A stretch of 64,000 bases of DNA, from assembly GCF_900108585.1 (NCBI RefSeq), contig NZ_UESZ01000001.1, positions 248,001 through 312,000 on the forward strand, written 5' to 3'. A program made the position numbers and the translations under genes. This stretch comes from Branchiibius hedensis. GTDB taxonomy: Bacteria; Actinomycetota; Actinomycetes; Actinomycetales; Dermatophilaceae. Below, one piece after another: positions 10,458 through 20,369 of the stretch; position 1 is the stretch's first letter; the number at the start of each line of letters is the position of its first letter. Below the pieces are notes generated by a model that made no database searches, was not told the DNA's origin, and worked only from the letters and a program-made list of their open reading frames with translations.

Positions 10458-10639
10458 TGACTTCCCTGAAGGTGACGCAGACCCGTTCCGAGATCGGCGC
10501 CAAGGCCAACCACCGCGAGACGTTGCGTTCGCTGGGCCTCAAGCGCGTCGGTCACACGGTGGTGAAAGAGGACCGTCCCGAGTTCCGCGGCATGGTCCAG
10601 ACGGTTCGCCACCTGGTGACCGTTGAGGAGATTGACTGA
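10457..10639 (+). CDS. rpmD: Large ribosomal subunit protein uL30
   Basis: A 60-residue uL30. [20 protein letters not shown] followed by [20 protein letters not shown] matches the family from end to end. The ATG overlaps the rpsE stop by one base, and rplO starts one base after the stop. Small size and clear homology make the call secure. Confidence 0.96.
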   Translation: MTSLKVTQTRSEIGAKANHRETLRSLGLKRVGHTVVKEDRPEFRGMVQTVRHLVTVEEID

Positions 10640-10640
10640 C

Positions 10641-11108
10641 ATGACTGAAGAGACGCAGAGCGAGGGCCACGCCCTCAAGGTGCACCACCTGCGGCCTGCC
10701 CCGGGCGCCAAGACCGCCAAGACCCGCGTGGGTCGTGGTGAGGGCTCCAAGGGTAAGACTGCCGGCCGTGGCACCAAGGGCACCAAGGCCCGTTACCAGG
10801 TGTCGGCTGCCTTCGAAGGTGGTCAGACCCCGATCCACATGCGGCTTCCGAAGCTGCGTGGTTTCAAGAACCCGTTCAAGGTGACCTACCAGGTCGTGAA
10901 CCTGGACAAGATCTCCGCCCTCTTCCCCGAGGGTGGGCAGGTCGATGCGGAGACGCTGGTGGCCAAGGGCGCGGTCCGCAAGGGTCAGCCGATCAAGGTT
11001 CTCGGCACCGGTGAGCTGACCGTCAAGGTCGACGTCACCGCCGCGAAGTTCTCGGCAACCGCCAAGGACAAGATCGAAGCTGCGGGCGGCACGATCACCC
11101 TCGTGTGA
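10641..11108 (+). CDS. rplO: Large ribosomal subunit protein uL15
   Basis: A 155-residue uL15, a late assembly protein of the 50S subunit. The glycine/arginine-rich N-terminal segment ([30 protein letters not shown]) and the [20 protein letters not shown] motif are diagnostic. ATG 10641 is taken as the start; an in-frame upstream reading within rpmD is rejected. A structured 134-base gap precedes secY. Confidence 0.97.
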   Translation: MTEETQSEGHALKVHHLRPAPGAKTAKTRVGRGEGSKGKTAGRGTKGTKARYQVSAAFEGGQTPIHMRLPKLRGFKNPFKVTYQVVNLDKISALFPEGGQVDAETLVAKGAVRKGQPIKVLGTGELTVKVDVTAAKFSATAKDKIEAAGGTITLV

Positions 11109-11146
11109 TCGTTCAGCCAAGCGACGACGTACTTGCTCATCGCACA

Positions 11147-11192
11147 CGCCTCGGCGCAGGTCCCGGTTCGCCGGTGCACCGGCGTCGAGGCG
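11147..11192 (+). other. Nested hairpin ahead of secY
   Basis: Outer arms CGCCTCG (11147-11153) and CGAGGCG (11186-11192) enclose an inner stem CGCCGG (11169-11174) / CCGGCG (11179-11184) with a TGCA loop. No T run follows. It could attenuate or protect the mRNA between rplO and secY. Confidence 0.4.
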
Positions 11193-11242
11193 TTGCTGTC
11201 TGGCCTGTGTAACCTCAGGCGAGAACCTAGGTAGGAGGACCC

Positions 11243-12562
11243 GTGCTAGGCGCTTTCGGCCGCGCGTTCAGAACCCCCGAGTTGCGGAACAAGATCTTGT
11301 TCACGCTCGGGGTCATGGCCATTTTCCGGCTGGGGTCGCACATTCCCACGCCAGGCATCGATTTCAGTCTCGTCCAGCAGTGCCAGCGGAACGCGAGCGG
11401 CAGCCAGAGCCTGCTCGGCCTGGCCAACCTGTTCTCCGGTGGCGCGCTGTTGCAGCTGTCGATCTTCGCGCTCGGGATCATGCCCTACATCACCGCGAGC
11501 ATCATCGTGCAGTTGCTCACGGTGGTCATCCCGCGGTTCGAGACGCTGCGCAAGGAGGGCCAGGCCGGTCAGCAGAAGCTGACGCAGTACACCCGGTACA
11601 TCACCATCGGCCTGGCGCTGCTGCAGTCCGCGACCCTGGTCACTGCGGCCAAGGCGGATCCGTCCCGGTTGCTGGGCGGTACCTCGCTGACCTGCCCGAC
11701 GGTGATGAGCGACGACAGTGCCTTCACCCTGGTGCTGATGGTGCTGGTGCTGACCGCCGGTACCGGTCTGATCATGTGGATGGGTGAGCAGGTCACCGAG
11801 CGCGGTGTCGGCAACGGTATGTCGCTGCTGATCCTGACGGCGATCGCCTCCAGCGTGCCGGCCTCGGTCTGGGCCACCCGGCAGCAGGGCTGGGGTCAAT
11901 TCGTGCTGATCATCCTGTTGGGCATCTTGATCACGGCCGCGGTGGTCTACGTCGAGAACTCCCAACGCCGGATCCCGGTGCAGTACGCCAAACGCACGAT
12001 CGGGCGCAAGCAGTACGGCGGCACCTCCACCTACATCCCGCTGAAGGTGAACATGGCGCAGGTGATCCCGATCATCTTCGCGACCTCGCTGCTGTCGCTG
12101 CCGGTGTTGATCGCCCAGTTCGTCCGACCCGCCAACGGTGCCAGTAGTGGCTGGGCCGAGTGGGTGCTGAACAACCTGGCGCGCAGCGACCACCCGACGT
12201 ACATGATCGCCTACACCGTCCTGATCATCTTCTTCACGTTCTTCTATGTGTCGATCACGTACCAGCCGAACGAAGTGGCCGATAACCTGAAGCAGTCAGG
12301 ATCGTTCATCCCCGGCGTGCGCGCTGGTAAGGCGACCGCGGACTACATCAGCTACGTGCTGAACCGCATCACCGTCGTCGGCGCGTTGTGGCTGGCGTTC
12401 ATCGCACTGATCCCGGTCATTGCCCTCGCCAAGTTCAACGCGGGTGGCAACTTCCCGTTCGGTGGTGCATCGATCCTGATCCTGGTGAGTGTCGGAATCG
12501 ACACCTACAAGCAGATCGAGTCGAAGGTGCAGCAGCACCGTTACGAAGGGTTCTTGCGCTGA
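11243..12562 (+). CDS. secY: Protein translocase channel subunit SecY
   Basis: A 439-residue, ten-helix membrane protein forming the SecYEG channel. The N-terminus [39 protein letters not shown], the plug-region segment [30 protein letters not shown] and the cytosolic loop [10 protein letters not shown] are characteristic. The GTG start lies six bases after GGAGG. The stop overlaps the adk ATG, the classical secY-adk-map arrangement. Confidence 0.98.
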   Translation: MLGAFGRAFRTPELRNKILFTLGVMAIFRLGSHIPTPGIDFSLVQQCQRNASGSQSLLGLANLFSGGALLQLSIFALGIMPYITASIIVQLLTVVIPRFETLRKEGQAGQQKLTQYTRYITIGLALLQSATLVTAAKADPSRLLGGTSLTCPTVMSDDSAFTLVLMVLVLTAGTGLIMWMGEQVTERGVGNGMSLLILTAIASSVPASVWATRQQGWGQFVLIILLGILITAAVVYVENSQRRIPVQYAKRTIGRKQYGGTSTYIPLKVNMAQVIPIIFATSLLSLPVLIAQFVRPANGASSGWAEWVLNNLARSDHPTYMIAYTVLIIFFTFFYVSITYQPNEVADNLKQSGSFIPGVRAGKATADYISYVLNRITVVGALWLAFIALIPVIALAKFNAGGNFPFGGASILILVSVGIDTYKQIESKVQQHRYEGFLR

Positions 12563-13146
12563 TGCGATTGATCATCCTCGGTCCTCCCGGAGCGGGCAAA
12601 GGCACCCAGGCCGAGCGGCTGGCAGCCCACCGGGGCATCCCGCACGTCTCGACCGGCGACATCTTCCGTTCCAACATCAAGAACGAAACGCCGCTGGGGT
12701 TGCAGGTCAAGGACATCCTGGCCTCCGGTGGTTACGTGACCGATGAGATCACCAACCAGATCGTGGCGGACCGGCTCGCCGAGCCCGATGCCGCGCAGGG
12801 CTTCCTGCTGGATGGTTACCCGCGCACCCTGGCGCAGGTGGACGCGCTGGATGCCTACCTCGCGGGGCAGGGTCTGAGCCTGGACGCGGTCATCGAGTTG
12901 ACCGTGGATGAGGACGAGATCGTGCAGCGGATCCTCAAGCGCGCCGAGACCAGTGGTCGAGCCGATGACACCGAGGACGTCATCCGCGAGCGGCAGGACA
13001 TCTACCAGCGCGAGACCGCGCCGCTGGCCCAGCGGTACGCCGATCGCGGACTGCTGCGCCAGGTCGACGGCCTGGGTAGCGTGGACGAGGTCGAGACGCG
13101 CATCGGTGCTGTGCTGGACACCGTCGGCAACGAGCAATCGGCCTGA
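12562..13146 (+). CDS. adk: Adenylate kinase, short-LID form
   Basis: A 194-residue enzyme catalysing ATP + AMP = 2 ADP. The P-loop GPPGAGKGT lies at residues 7-15; DGYPRTLAQ (AMP-binding region) and the [12 protein letters not shown] arginines follow. The LID is the short type without zinc cysteines, as is usual in Actinobacteria. ATG 12562 overlaps the secY stop; a longer reading upstream is an artefact inside secY. Confidence 0.98.
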   Translation: MRLIILGPPGAGKGTQAERLAAHRGIPHVSTGDIFRSNIKNETPLGLQVKDILASGGYVTDEITNQIVADRLAEPDAAQGFLLDGYPRTLAQVDALDAYLAGQGLSLDAVIELTVDEDEIVQRILKRAETSGRADDTEDVIRERQDIYQRETAPLAQRYADRGLLRQVDGLGSVDEVETRIGAVLDTVGNEQSA

Positions 13147-13152
13147 GATTTC

Positions 13153-14013
13153 GTGTTCGGCCGGGAGCAACTGCCCACCAAGTCCACCGATGAGCTCCTG
13201 GCGATGCGCCGGGCCGGCCTCGTGGTGGCCGAGCTTCTCGCGGCTGTCCGGGACGCCGTACGCGATGGGATCACCACGTGGGAACTGGACGCCGTTGCGG
13301 CCGAGGTGATTGCCCGCAACGGTGCACGGTCCAACTTCCTGGGCTATCACGGTTTTCCTGCCGTCATCTGCACCTCGGTCAACGAGCAAGTGGTGCACGG
13401 CATCCCGGGCGATCAGGTGCTGCACACCGGTGACCTGCTGTCGATCGACGGCGGCGCGATCGTCGACGGCTGGCACGGCGACAGCGCGATCAGTCTGATC
13501 GTCGGCGGCGACCAACACGCTTCAGCTGCGGATCGGGCGCTGGTCGAGGCCACCCGCGAGTCGATGTGGGCGGGTATCGGCGGCTTTCGTGAAGGTCGTG
13601 GCGTCTACGAACTGGGCGGGGACATCCAGGACAGCGTGCACGCTGCCGCCAACCGGTACCGCGAAGCGGGCCTCGACCTCGATTTCGAGATCGTCGACGG
13701 CTACACCGGTCACGGTATTGGCCGCGAAATGCACATGGAGCCAACGGTTTTCAACGAGCGCGTCAGCGCCAAGGGTCCTCGGGTGCGGGTGGGTGCCACC
13801 GTTGCCATCGAACCGATGGTCACTCTCGGGACCTTCGAGACCGAGGAACTGGACGACGGCTGGACGGTCATCACCCTGGACGGGTCACGTGCGGCGCATT
13901 GGGAGCACACCGTGGCCTGCACCCCCGGCGGTCTGTGGGTGCTCACGGCCCCGGATGGCGGCGCGACCGAACTGGCCGCACACGGTCTGCCGTTCGGGCC
14001 CTTGGCGGACTAG
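13153..14013 (+). CDS. map: Methionine aminopeptidase, type I
   Basis: A 286-residue metalloenzyme that removes N-terminal methionine. Metal-ligand regions are visible: LLSIDGGAIVDGWHGDSA (two Asp), GHGIGREMHMEP (His), VAIEPMV (Glu) and WEHTVAC (Glu). The GTG start is six bases after the adk stop. Slightly longer than the 250-260 residue norm. The stop codon shares a CTAG with the convergent downstream gene. Confidence 0.97.
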   Translation: MFGREQLPTKSTDELLAMRRAGLVVAELLAAVRDAVRDGITTWELDAVAAEVIARNGARSNFLGYHGFPAVICTSVNEQVVHGIPGDQVLHTGDLLSIDGGAIVDGWHGDSAISLIVGGDQHASAADRALVEATRESMWAGIGGFREGRGVYELGGDIQDSVHAAANRYREAGLDLDFEIVDGYTGHGIGREMHMEPTVFNERVSAKGPRVRVGATVAIEPMVTLGTFETEELDDGWTVITLDGSRAAHWEHTVACTPGGLWVLTAPDGGATELAAHGLPFGPLAD

Positions 14014-14267
14014 CGGACCTCGATACTCCACGCGCTGCTGGTGTCGCCAGGTGCCGGCGGCGCGACGACGGCGGCGTGGTCGGACGCTGCCCCCGCGGGC
14101 TTGATCCCGGTGTCCACCTGGGCGCCGGCGCGCTGCGCCAATTGCTCGAATGCGTGCGTGGTCACGGGGTCGGGGGTCGTTGCCGGGTGGTTGGTGGCCG
14201 CGGCCACGGCGGTCAATGCCCCGATCGCCACCAGCGATATCAGCAGGGGCCTGCTCTGACTGCTCAT
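14010..14267 (-). CDS. Small exported protein of unknown function
   Basis: An 85-residue reading frame with a clear signal-type N-terminus (short polar start, then LLISLVAIGALTAVAAAT as the hydrophobic core) and a probable cleavage near residue 24. The mature part of about 60 residues is Ala/Pro/Thr-rich with no recognised domain. It ends in the same CTAG as map. Not recognised; real coding status is likely but not certain. Confidence 0.5.
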   Translation of the reverse strand: MSSQSRPLLISLVAIGALTAVAAATNHPATTPDPVTTHAFEQLAQRAGAQVDTGIKPAGAASDHAAVVAPPAPGDTSSAWSIEVR

Positions 14268-14585
14268 CCGTCAACCTCGTTGTTGCCTCGAGCATCCGGT
14301 ACCGGCGACTCGTGTCCCACACCGTAGAAGGAGACGGACCGGCACGGAATCCGGACACCTTCTGCACAGCGCTTCCTAAGGATGCTGATGCATCGAGCTG
14401 AACGGCGGGTGAAGCCACACCGGAAAGGATAGAAATTCCCCTGGTGGAGTGGCCGGATCGTGGACAGCGTTCAACATTATGGAATGCATAACATAACGTT
14501 TGGCATGCCATTTTCGTGGTGCCGCGGCATCGAGTTAGGATGGCCTTAGTTTTTGACCACCCCCTGTTGTTGATGGAGCACACCA
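14268..14585. promoter_or_regulatory. Divergent control region before fprA
   Basis: A 318-base gap with no gene. An AT-rich island (about 14470-14515) carries two similar decamers, TGGAATGCAT (14480-14489) and TGGCATGCCA (14501-14510), 21 bp apart, i.e. on one face of the helix. At 14535-14549 TTAGGATGGCCTTAG weakly resembles a DtxR/IdeR iron box. A ribosome-binding GGAG (14575-14578) precedes the fprA TTG. Confidence 0.35.
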
Positions 14586-15949
14586 TTGAGTAGGCATCTG
14601 CGCGTCGCCGTCGTGGGCGCTGGTCCCGCCGGGATCTACGCTGCGGACATCCTGACCAAGTCGGACCGGGATGTGAGCGTTGACATCCTCGAGGCTGACC
14701 CGACCCCGTTCGGTCTGATCCGCTACGGCGTGGCACCGGACCACCCGCGGATCAAGGAAATCGTCAAAGCGCTGCACCGGGTGATGAACCAGCCGCAGAT
14801 CCGCTTCTTCGGCAACGTCTCCTACGGCCCGGACGTGAAACTCGATGACCTGCGCCAGTTCTACGACGCGGTCATCTTCGCCACCGGCGCTCGTCGGGAC
14901 CGGGACCTGGACATCCCGGGCATCGACCTGGCCGGCTCCTACGGGGCCGCGGACTTCGTGGCGTGGTACGACGGGCACCCGGAAGCGCCGCGCACCTGGG
15001 ACTTCCAGCCGCACGCCGAAGAGATCGCCGTGATCGGCGTCGGGAACGTCGGCCTGGACGTCGCCCGCATCCTGGCCAAGACCGCCGATGAGTTGCTGGT
15101 CACGGAGATCCCGGACAACGTCTACGACGGGCTGAAGGCCAACGCCGCCAAGGACGTGCACGTCTTCGCCCGCCGCGGACCAGCTCAGGTGAAGTTCACG
15201 CCCATGGAGTTGCGCGAGCTGTCCCACAGCCCGAACATCGACGTCGTCGTCCACCCGGAGGGCTTCGAGTTCGATGAAGGCTCGATGGACGCACTGCGCA
15301 ACTCCAAGAGCCAGAAGCTGACCGTCGACGTCCTGCAGAACTACCTGGCCAAGGACGAGACCGGCGCTGCGCACCGCATCCACATCCACTTCTGCAACAA
15401 CCCCGTCGAGGTGTTGGGTGAGGACGGGCGGGTCGTCGGATTGCGCACCGAGATCACCGAGCTGGACGGCACCGGCAACGTCCGGGGAACCGGGGAGTTC
15501 AAGGACTGGCCGGTGCAGGCGGTCTACCGGGCGATCGGCTACTACTCGGACAACCTCAGCGGGTTGCCCTTCGACGGCGCGCGCGGCGTGGTCCCCAACG
15601 ACGGCGGGCGGGTCCTGCAGATCGACGGTTCGCCGCTGCCGGGTGCCTACGTCACCGGGTGGATCAAGCGCGGGCCGGTTGGCCTGATCGGGCACACCAA
15701 GTCCGATGCGGCGCAGACCATTTCGCTGCTGCTTGAAGACGTGGACCAGTTGGCGGCGCCGGAGTCGCCCCGACCCGAGGCGGTCGAGCGCTATCTCGCC
15801 GAGCGGGCATCGACTTCACGACGTGGGAGGGCTGGCAGCGGCTCGACGAACACGAGCGGTCGTTGGGTGAGAACCACCAGCACACTCGCGAGCGGGTGAA
15901 GGTCGTACCGCGCGAGGAGATGGTCCAGATCGCGCGGGTTACCGGCTGA
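14586..15949 (+). CDS. fprA: Ferredoxin-NADP+ reductase FprA-like, apparent 3' frameshift
   Basis: Flavoenzyme moving electrons between NADPH and ferredoxin, like mycobacterial FprA and adrenodoxin reductase. It shows the FAD motif VVGAGPAGIYAADIL, PFGLIRYGVAPDH, the NADP-site GVGNVGLDVARIL, the FARRGPAQVKFTPMELREL segment and GWIKRGPVGLIGHTKSDA. The TTG start has a GGAG seven bases upstream. As sequenced, the frame runs to 15899 with an unrelated tail. Adding one G in the run at 15805-15807 restores the family ending (FTTWEGWQRLDEHERSLGE) and moves the stop to 15947-15949. Most likely a sequencing error. Confidence 0.9.
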
Positions 15950-16031
15950 GCCGATACGCGGCGTACGCCGATCGGCACGTAGCCGCGACCCCTGGTGGCC
16001 AGGGGTCGAGGCAGATGACACGCTGGGTGTC

Positions 16032-18287
16032 GTGACTGCCGCTGATGTCCCCGCTGCATCGTGGTCGCGCACCATGGAGCGGGTCAGCCGGGGTTTCTAC
16101 TTCGGTGCCTGCGTGCTGTTCCTGGCGGTCATGTGGGCCAGTTCGGCCAACCTGCTGCTCGACTCCACGGCGGCGGCGATCGCCGGCATCGGCACGACCG
16201 TTGCCCTGCTCGTGCTGGCGGCATCGGTGTGGCGCTCGGGCTTTCGTCGTGACGTGGCGATCGTCGTTGCGGTCGTCGCCGCCGCGACCGCGCTGATCTG
16301 TGGCCTCGGCCGGGTGGGGTTCCGCGCGGACGGCGCCGGGTGGTGGGTCACCGTCGTGCTGGCGTTGCCTCTGCTGTACGTGCTGCTCGGCCTGCCGGAC
16401 TGGCGGGGCGCACTGCTGGCCGCCGCGGTGGTGGTGGTGGCGGTGGTCGGTCGCTGGGTCGTGGATCCACGCCACCCAGCCCTGGCCGTCGTGGAGATCC
16501 TCGGGGCGTGTGCGGCGGCGATCGCCACAGCCCAGGCGGCCGGTCTGCTGCGCAGGGTCGGGGAAGTGAATGATGCGCGGGAGCGCCGGCAGGTGATCCA
16601 GCTGACCGCGGAGGCCCGGTCGGTCGGCAAGGAAGCGCACACCCGCTGGGTCGACCGGTTCCTGCATGACGAGGTCGCCCATGCGCTGCGGGCAGTGACG
16701 CTCAGTGAGCGACTCGACCGCGCCGAGGTGCGCTCCATCGCTGCGGAGGCGGCTGACCGGCTGGCCGATCTGAGCGTTACCGATCCGCCCACGGTCGACC
16801 TGGGCGGTGTGCTGAGCGACGTCGCCGCCGAGAGCGGACTGACGGTGGACCTCGACCTTGCGTCCGTCACGGTTGCGCCCGACGTCGTGGACGTGGTCGC
16901 CGCCGTGGTGCGCGAGGCCTTGCGCAACGTCCGCCGGCACGCGGGTGTCGGGGAGGCGCGGGTCGTACTGCGGGACGTCGGCAATGCGGTTGTGGTCGAC
17001 GTGATCGACCAGGGGCGGGGTTTCAAACCCGCCCAGGTGCCGCGCGACCGGTTCGGGGTCCGGGACGGGATCGTGGCCAGGATGGGTGACATCGCCGGTA
17101 CGGCGAGCATCACCTCCGGCGCAACCGGCACCCGGGTGCGGCTGCAGTGGGCGTCGCAGACCAGTGAGGACACCGACTGGGTCGACCAGGTCCGGGCCCG
17201 GCGGGTCGCTGTGCTGATCAGTGGCCCGTTCGTCGTGGCGTGTGTGCTGCAGTGTGCGCTGCGCGCGGGCGAACTGCAGCACCCGTGGGCGGGAGTGCTC
17301 GGAACCGTCCTGGTGGTGCTGGCGTGGTGTTTCGGGGCTTGGGCCTACCGGCAGCGGGACATCGGGTGGCGGATGAACCTGGTGATGGTGGCGATCGCCT
17401 GCACGGCGATCGGTCTCAACGCCTATGCGCTCCCGGCCGGTGCCTCCGACCCGACGCTGTTCTGGTTGGCCTCGTCGGCGATGCCGTTGACCGCTTTCTC
17501 GGTTGTCGGGCGCTCGCTGCTGGAGTGCGCGATTGCCGTCCTGGTCATTGCGACCCTGCCGGTCGCGCTGCTGGTCGTCACCGGATCCAGTCTCAATCAG
17601 ATCCTGGGGTTGGCCGGTGCCCTCTTCGCGCCGTTCGCGTTGGCTCCATTGATCCTCGGCGGTGCGTGGTGGACCGAGCGGGGAGTTCGAAGAGCGTTGC
17701 AAGACAACGACATCCGGCAGCACAGTGTGGTGCGTCAGGTCGAGGCGGACCTGCGAGAGCAGGCGCTGCGCGACCGGGTGGGGGATCTGCGCGCCCGGAT
17801 CCAGCCGTTCCTTGCCGACGTCGCCAGCCCGGACAGCGATCCTCGTGACGACGCGGTCCGTCGGCGGGCGGCCGTGCTCGAGGCGTGGGTGCGCGACGGG
17901 CTCGGCGGACCGACGACGCAATGGCCGGCCGATCTGACCGCGCCGGTGCACAGTCTGCGCGAGAGCGGCGCCCAGGTGACCTTGAGCCAGGTGGCGCCGA
18001 TGCCATCCGAGCACATGGCCTTCGTGACGCAGGTGCTCGCAGCGCTGAGGAACTGTGCGCCCGCCCGCATCGGGGTCTCCAGCACTGCGGGCCCGGATGG
18101 CACCCGGACCACCGTCACGGTGCGACCGGTGGACCAAGAGGCATGCGAGCAGATTTCGGCGCTCGGTGTGGGTTCGGTGCGAACGGATGGATCGACGTAC
18201 CTTGTGGTGCAGTTCGATTCGGCTCAGGTGTCCGGAGTTCCCCGGACTGTCCCTGGGGCGTCAGGGTCGGCGATGATCGGACCGTGA
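16032..18287 (+). CDS. Membrane sensor kinase of the HisKA_3/NarL class with duplicated architecture
   Basis: A 751-residue protein. Residues about 20-170 form several membrane helices, followed by a DHp-like segment (FLHDEVAHALRAV, candidate phospho-His near 212) and an HATPase domain (REALRNVRRHA with Asn near 299, DQGRGF, GVRDGI). Unusually, a second set of membrane helices (about 392-545) follows, then a charged helix and a C-terminal region laid out like a second, degenerate kinase half. Its GTGA overlap with the next gene pairs it with that response regulator. The signal is unknown. Confidence 0.8.
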   Translation: MTAADVPAASWSRTMERVSRGFYFGACVLFLAVMWASSANLLLDSTAAAIAGIGTTVALLVLAASVWRSGFRRDVAIVVAVVAAATALICGLGRVGFRADGAGWWVTVVLALPLLYVLLGLPDWRGALLAAAVVVVAVVGRWVVDPRHPALAVVEILGACAAAIATAQAAGLLRRVGEVNDARERRQVIQLTAEARSVGKEAHTRWVDRFLHDEVAHALRAVTLSERLDRAEVRSIAAEAADRLADLSVTDPPTVDLGGVLSDVAAESGLTVDLDLASVTVAPDVVDVVAAVVREALRNVRRHAGVGEARVVLRDVGNAVVVDVIDQGRGFKPAQVPRDRFGVRDGIVARMGDIAGTASITSGATGTRVRLQWASQTSEDTDWVDQVRARRVAVLISGPFVVACVLQCALRAGELQHPWAGVLGTVLVVLAWCFGAWAYRQRDIGWRMNLVMVAIACTAIGLNAYALPAGASDPTLFWLASSAMPLTAFSVVGRSLLECAIAVLVIATLPVALLVVTGSSLNQILGLAGALFAPFALAPLILGGAWWTERGVRRALQDNDIRQHSVVRQVEADLREQALRDRVGDLRARIQPFLADVASPDSDPRDDAVRRRAAVLEAWVRDGLGGPTTQWPADLTAPVHSLRESGAQVTLSQVAPMPSEHMAFVTQVLAALRNCAPARIGVSSTAGPDGTRTTVTVRPVDQEACEQISALGVGSVRTDGSTYLVVQFDSAQVSGVPRTVPGASGSAMIGP

Positions 18288-18952
18288 GCGAGCATTTGGA
18301 GGGCGCGGCGACCACCCCGATCCGGATCGGGGTGGTCGATGATCACCCGATTGTGTTGCGGGGAGTGATCAGCGGGCTGGCTCAGATCGCGCCGGACATT
18401 CACGTCGATTTCCTCGTGTCCAGCGTCAAGGACCTGGACTGGGACCGCAACGCCCGACCCGACCTGGTGCTGCTGGACGTCGACGTTGACGACGGCAGCG
18501 ACCCCGAAGCCAACGTCGCGATGGTCGTGGGGCGTGGCCTGCGCGTGTTGCTCTTCACGGCGAGCACTCGCCCGGCGCAGTTGCGCGCGTTGGTCAGCGC
18601 GGGTGCTTCCGGGCTGGCGCTGAAGTCCGATCCCGAGGAAGACCTGGTCGATGCCATCCGGTCGGTGGCAGCGGGGGAGTTCGCGGTGTCCGGACACTTC
18701 GCCGAGGCGCTACTGACCGAACCCGGGCTGATGGCCTCCCTTGCGCCGCGCGAGGTGGAGGTACTGCGGCAGCTGGCGGCCGGCGTACCCAAGAAGGCGA
18801 TCGGTAAGTCTCTGCCGCAACCGGTTTCGGCGCGCACGGTGGAGACCTACGTGCAACGGATCGCCGCGCGGTACGCCGAGTTGGGGCGCCCGGTCAGCAA
18901 TCTGTACGCGTCGCTGCGGGAAGCGACCAAGGACGGGTACGTCGACCTCTAG
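18284..18952 (+). CDS. LuxR/NarL-family response regulator
   Basis: A 222-residue regulator with a receiver domain (IGVVDDHPIVLRGV; phospho-acceptor in LVLLDVDVDD, about residue 65) and a LuxR-type helix-turn-helix (LAPREVEVLRQLAAGVPKKAIGKSL, SARTVETYVQRI, about 155-200). GTG 18284 overlaps the kinase stop, so the two are translationally coupled. Likely partner of the upstream kinase; targets unknown, though the neighbouring P450 and fprA genes are candidates. The stop shares CTAG with the P450 gene. Confidence 0.9.
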   Translation: MSEHLEGAATTPIRIGVVDDHPIVLRGVISGLAQIAPDIHVDFLVSSVKDLDWDRNARPDLVLLDVDVDDGSDPEANVAMVVGRGLRVLLFTASTRPAQLRALVSAGASGLALKSDPEEDLVDAIRSVAAGEFAVSGHFAEALLTEPGLMASLAPREVEVLRQLAAGVPKKAIGKSLPQPVSARTVETYVQRIAARYAELGRPVSNLYASLREATKDGYVDL

Positions 18953-20280
18953 ACCTGCGCGGGCAGGGTTCGCCAGCCACGCAGGATGCGGGTCGGCCGG
19001 CGCTGCGCCCCCGGCAGCAGGGTGACGTCGGGGTAGCGGTCGAAGAACGACTTCAGCCCCACTTCGCCTTCCATCCGGGCCAGCGCCGCGCCGAGGCAGT
19101 GGTGCCGACCGGCGGAGAACGACAGATGGTCGCGGGCGTTGGCTCGTGTGACATCGAAGCGGGTCGGGTCCTCAAACACGTGGGGATCGCGGTTGGCCCC
19201 GGCCAGGAGTACGACGACCTGCAGGCCCGCCGAAATGTATTGTCCCTCAAGGGTCGTCGGCTCGGGGGCGAATCGAGCGGTCAGTAACACCGGGGGATCG
19301 ATGCGCAGCACTTCCTCGACCGCGTTGGGCCACAGGGCCGGATCCTGCTGGAGCTTGCTGAGTTCCTCTGGGTTGTCATGGAGCAGCTTGATGCCGTTGC
19401 CGAGCAGGTTGACGGTGGTTTCGAAGCCCGCCGCCAGCACCAGGCCTGCGGTGGCCTTCAACTCGGCCATGTCGAGGGTGCCGTCCTCGTCCTGCACGTG
19501 GACCAGTTGGCTCAGCAGGTCATCGCCGGGGTTCTTGCGCAGCGTCTCGATGTGCGCCTCTTGCCACGCGTCGAACCGGCGCAGACCCGCGTCGACGTCG
19601 CGGTACTCCGGCCAGGACAGTCCGAAGTCGAGGCTGGCGGCGATGTCCGAACCCATCGCCAGCACGTTGCGGCGCTCGGAGGTCGGGATGCCGAGGATCT
19701 GCGAGATCAGGGTGACCGGCAGGAGGCTGCAGTACTGCTCGACCAGGTCGACCCGGCCCTCGAGCTCATCGAGCAGTTCGCGCGCGACGGTCTCGGCGCG
19801 GTCACGCAACTTCTCCACCGCGCGCATCGTGAAGACGCGCGTCACCAGCTTGCGATAGCGGGTGTGATCCGGCGGCTCGGTGACCAGCAGCGACGGCTCG
19901 ACCAACGGGTGCATCGTGTCCGGGCGCAGCCGGATGCTGGCAGTGGCCAGGAAGCCGAGGCGGTCCAGCGGGTTGCCGGTGCGGAATGCCTTGGAGGTGA
20001 GCACCTCGCTCACGACTGCGTGGTCCGCGGTGATGAAGGTGACCCGGCCTTTGACCAGCGGCCCCTGCGCGCGAACCTGGTCGATGACCTCCCAGATCTC
20101 ATCGCCGCTGCCCGCCTGGGTCAGCAGGCCCTGCAGGTCGCCCTTGCGCGCGGCCATCTTGACCACGACGTTGGGCAGGCCCTGGGACAGCCCCCAGTGC
20201 AGCATCGACTGCGCCTTATGACGTACGCCGGCGCCGTGGCTGGCGGGGCGATGCAGACTGGGCAGGTGGGTCAGGCTCAT
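18949..20280 (-). CDS. Cytochrome P450
   Basis: A 443-residue soluble bacterial P450. It has the I-helix LVLAAGFETTVN (AGFETT), the K-helix EEVLR (ExxR) and the heme loop FSAGRHHCLGAALARME with the ligand Cys near residue 395. The substrate cannot be read from sequence. No ferredoxin gene is beside it, but an FprA-type reductase lies 3 kb away in the same block, a plausible electron source with a ferredoxin encoded elsewhere. ATG at 20280; an AT-rich stretch (about 20318-20345) upstream probably carries its promoter. Confidence 0.92.
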   Translation of the reverse strand: MSLTHLPSLHRPASHGAGVRHKAQSMLHWGLSQGLPNVVVKMAARKGDLQGLLTQAGSGDEIWEVIDQVRAQGPLVKGRVTFITADHAVVSEVLTSKAFRTGNPLDRLGFLATASIRLRPDTMHPLVEPSLLVTEPPDHTRYRKLVTRVFTMRAVEKLRDRAETVARELLDELEGRVDLVEQYCSLLPVTLISQILGIPTSERRNVLAMGSDIAASLDFGLSWPEYRDVDAGLRRFDAWQEAHIETLRKNPGDDLLSQLVHVQDEDGTLDMAELKATAGLVLAAGFETTVNLLGNGIKLLHDNPEELSKLQQDPALWPNAVEEVLRIDPPVLLTARFAPEPTTLEGQYISAGLQVVVLLAGANRDPHVFEDPTRFDVTRANARDHLSFSAGRHHCLGAALARMEGEVGLKSFFDRYPDVTLLPGAQRRPTRILRGWRTLPAQV

Positions 20281-20369
20281 GGTCGTACTGCTCCCGGTGG
20301 TTTTCGACAGCTGTAGTGACCCAGATTACATAACGGTGGCTACTGGGCGGTAGGTAGCTGCTCGGTGCC

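Noticed and set aside
15939-18137. 732-residue minus-strand frame antisense to the sensor kinase
   Set aside because: Composition (Arg/His/Gln/Asp-rich, no domains) is that of a high-GC shadow; the plus-strand kinase is supported by motifs and by its overlap with the response regulator.
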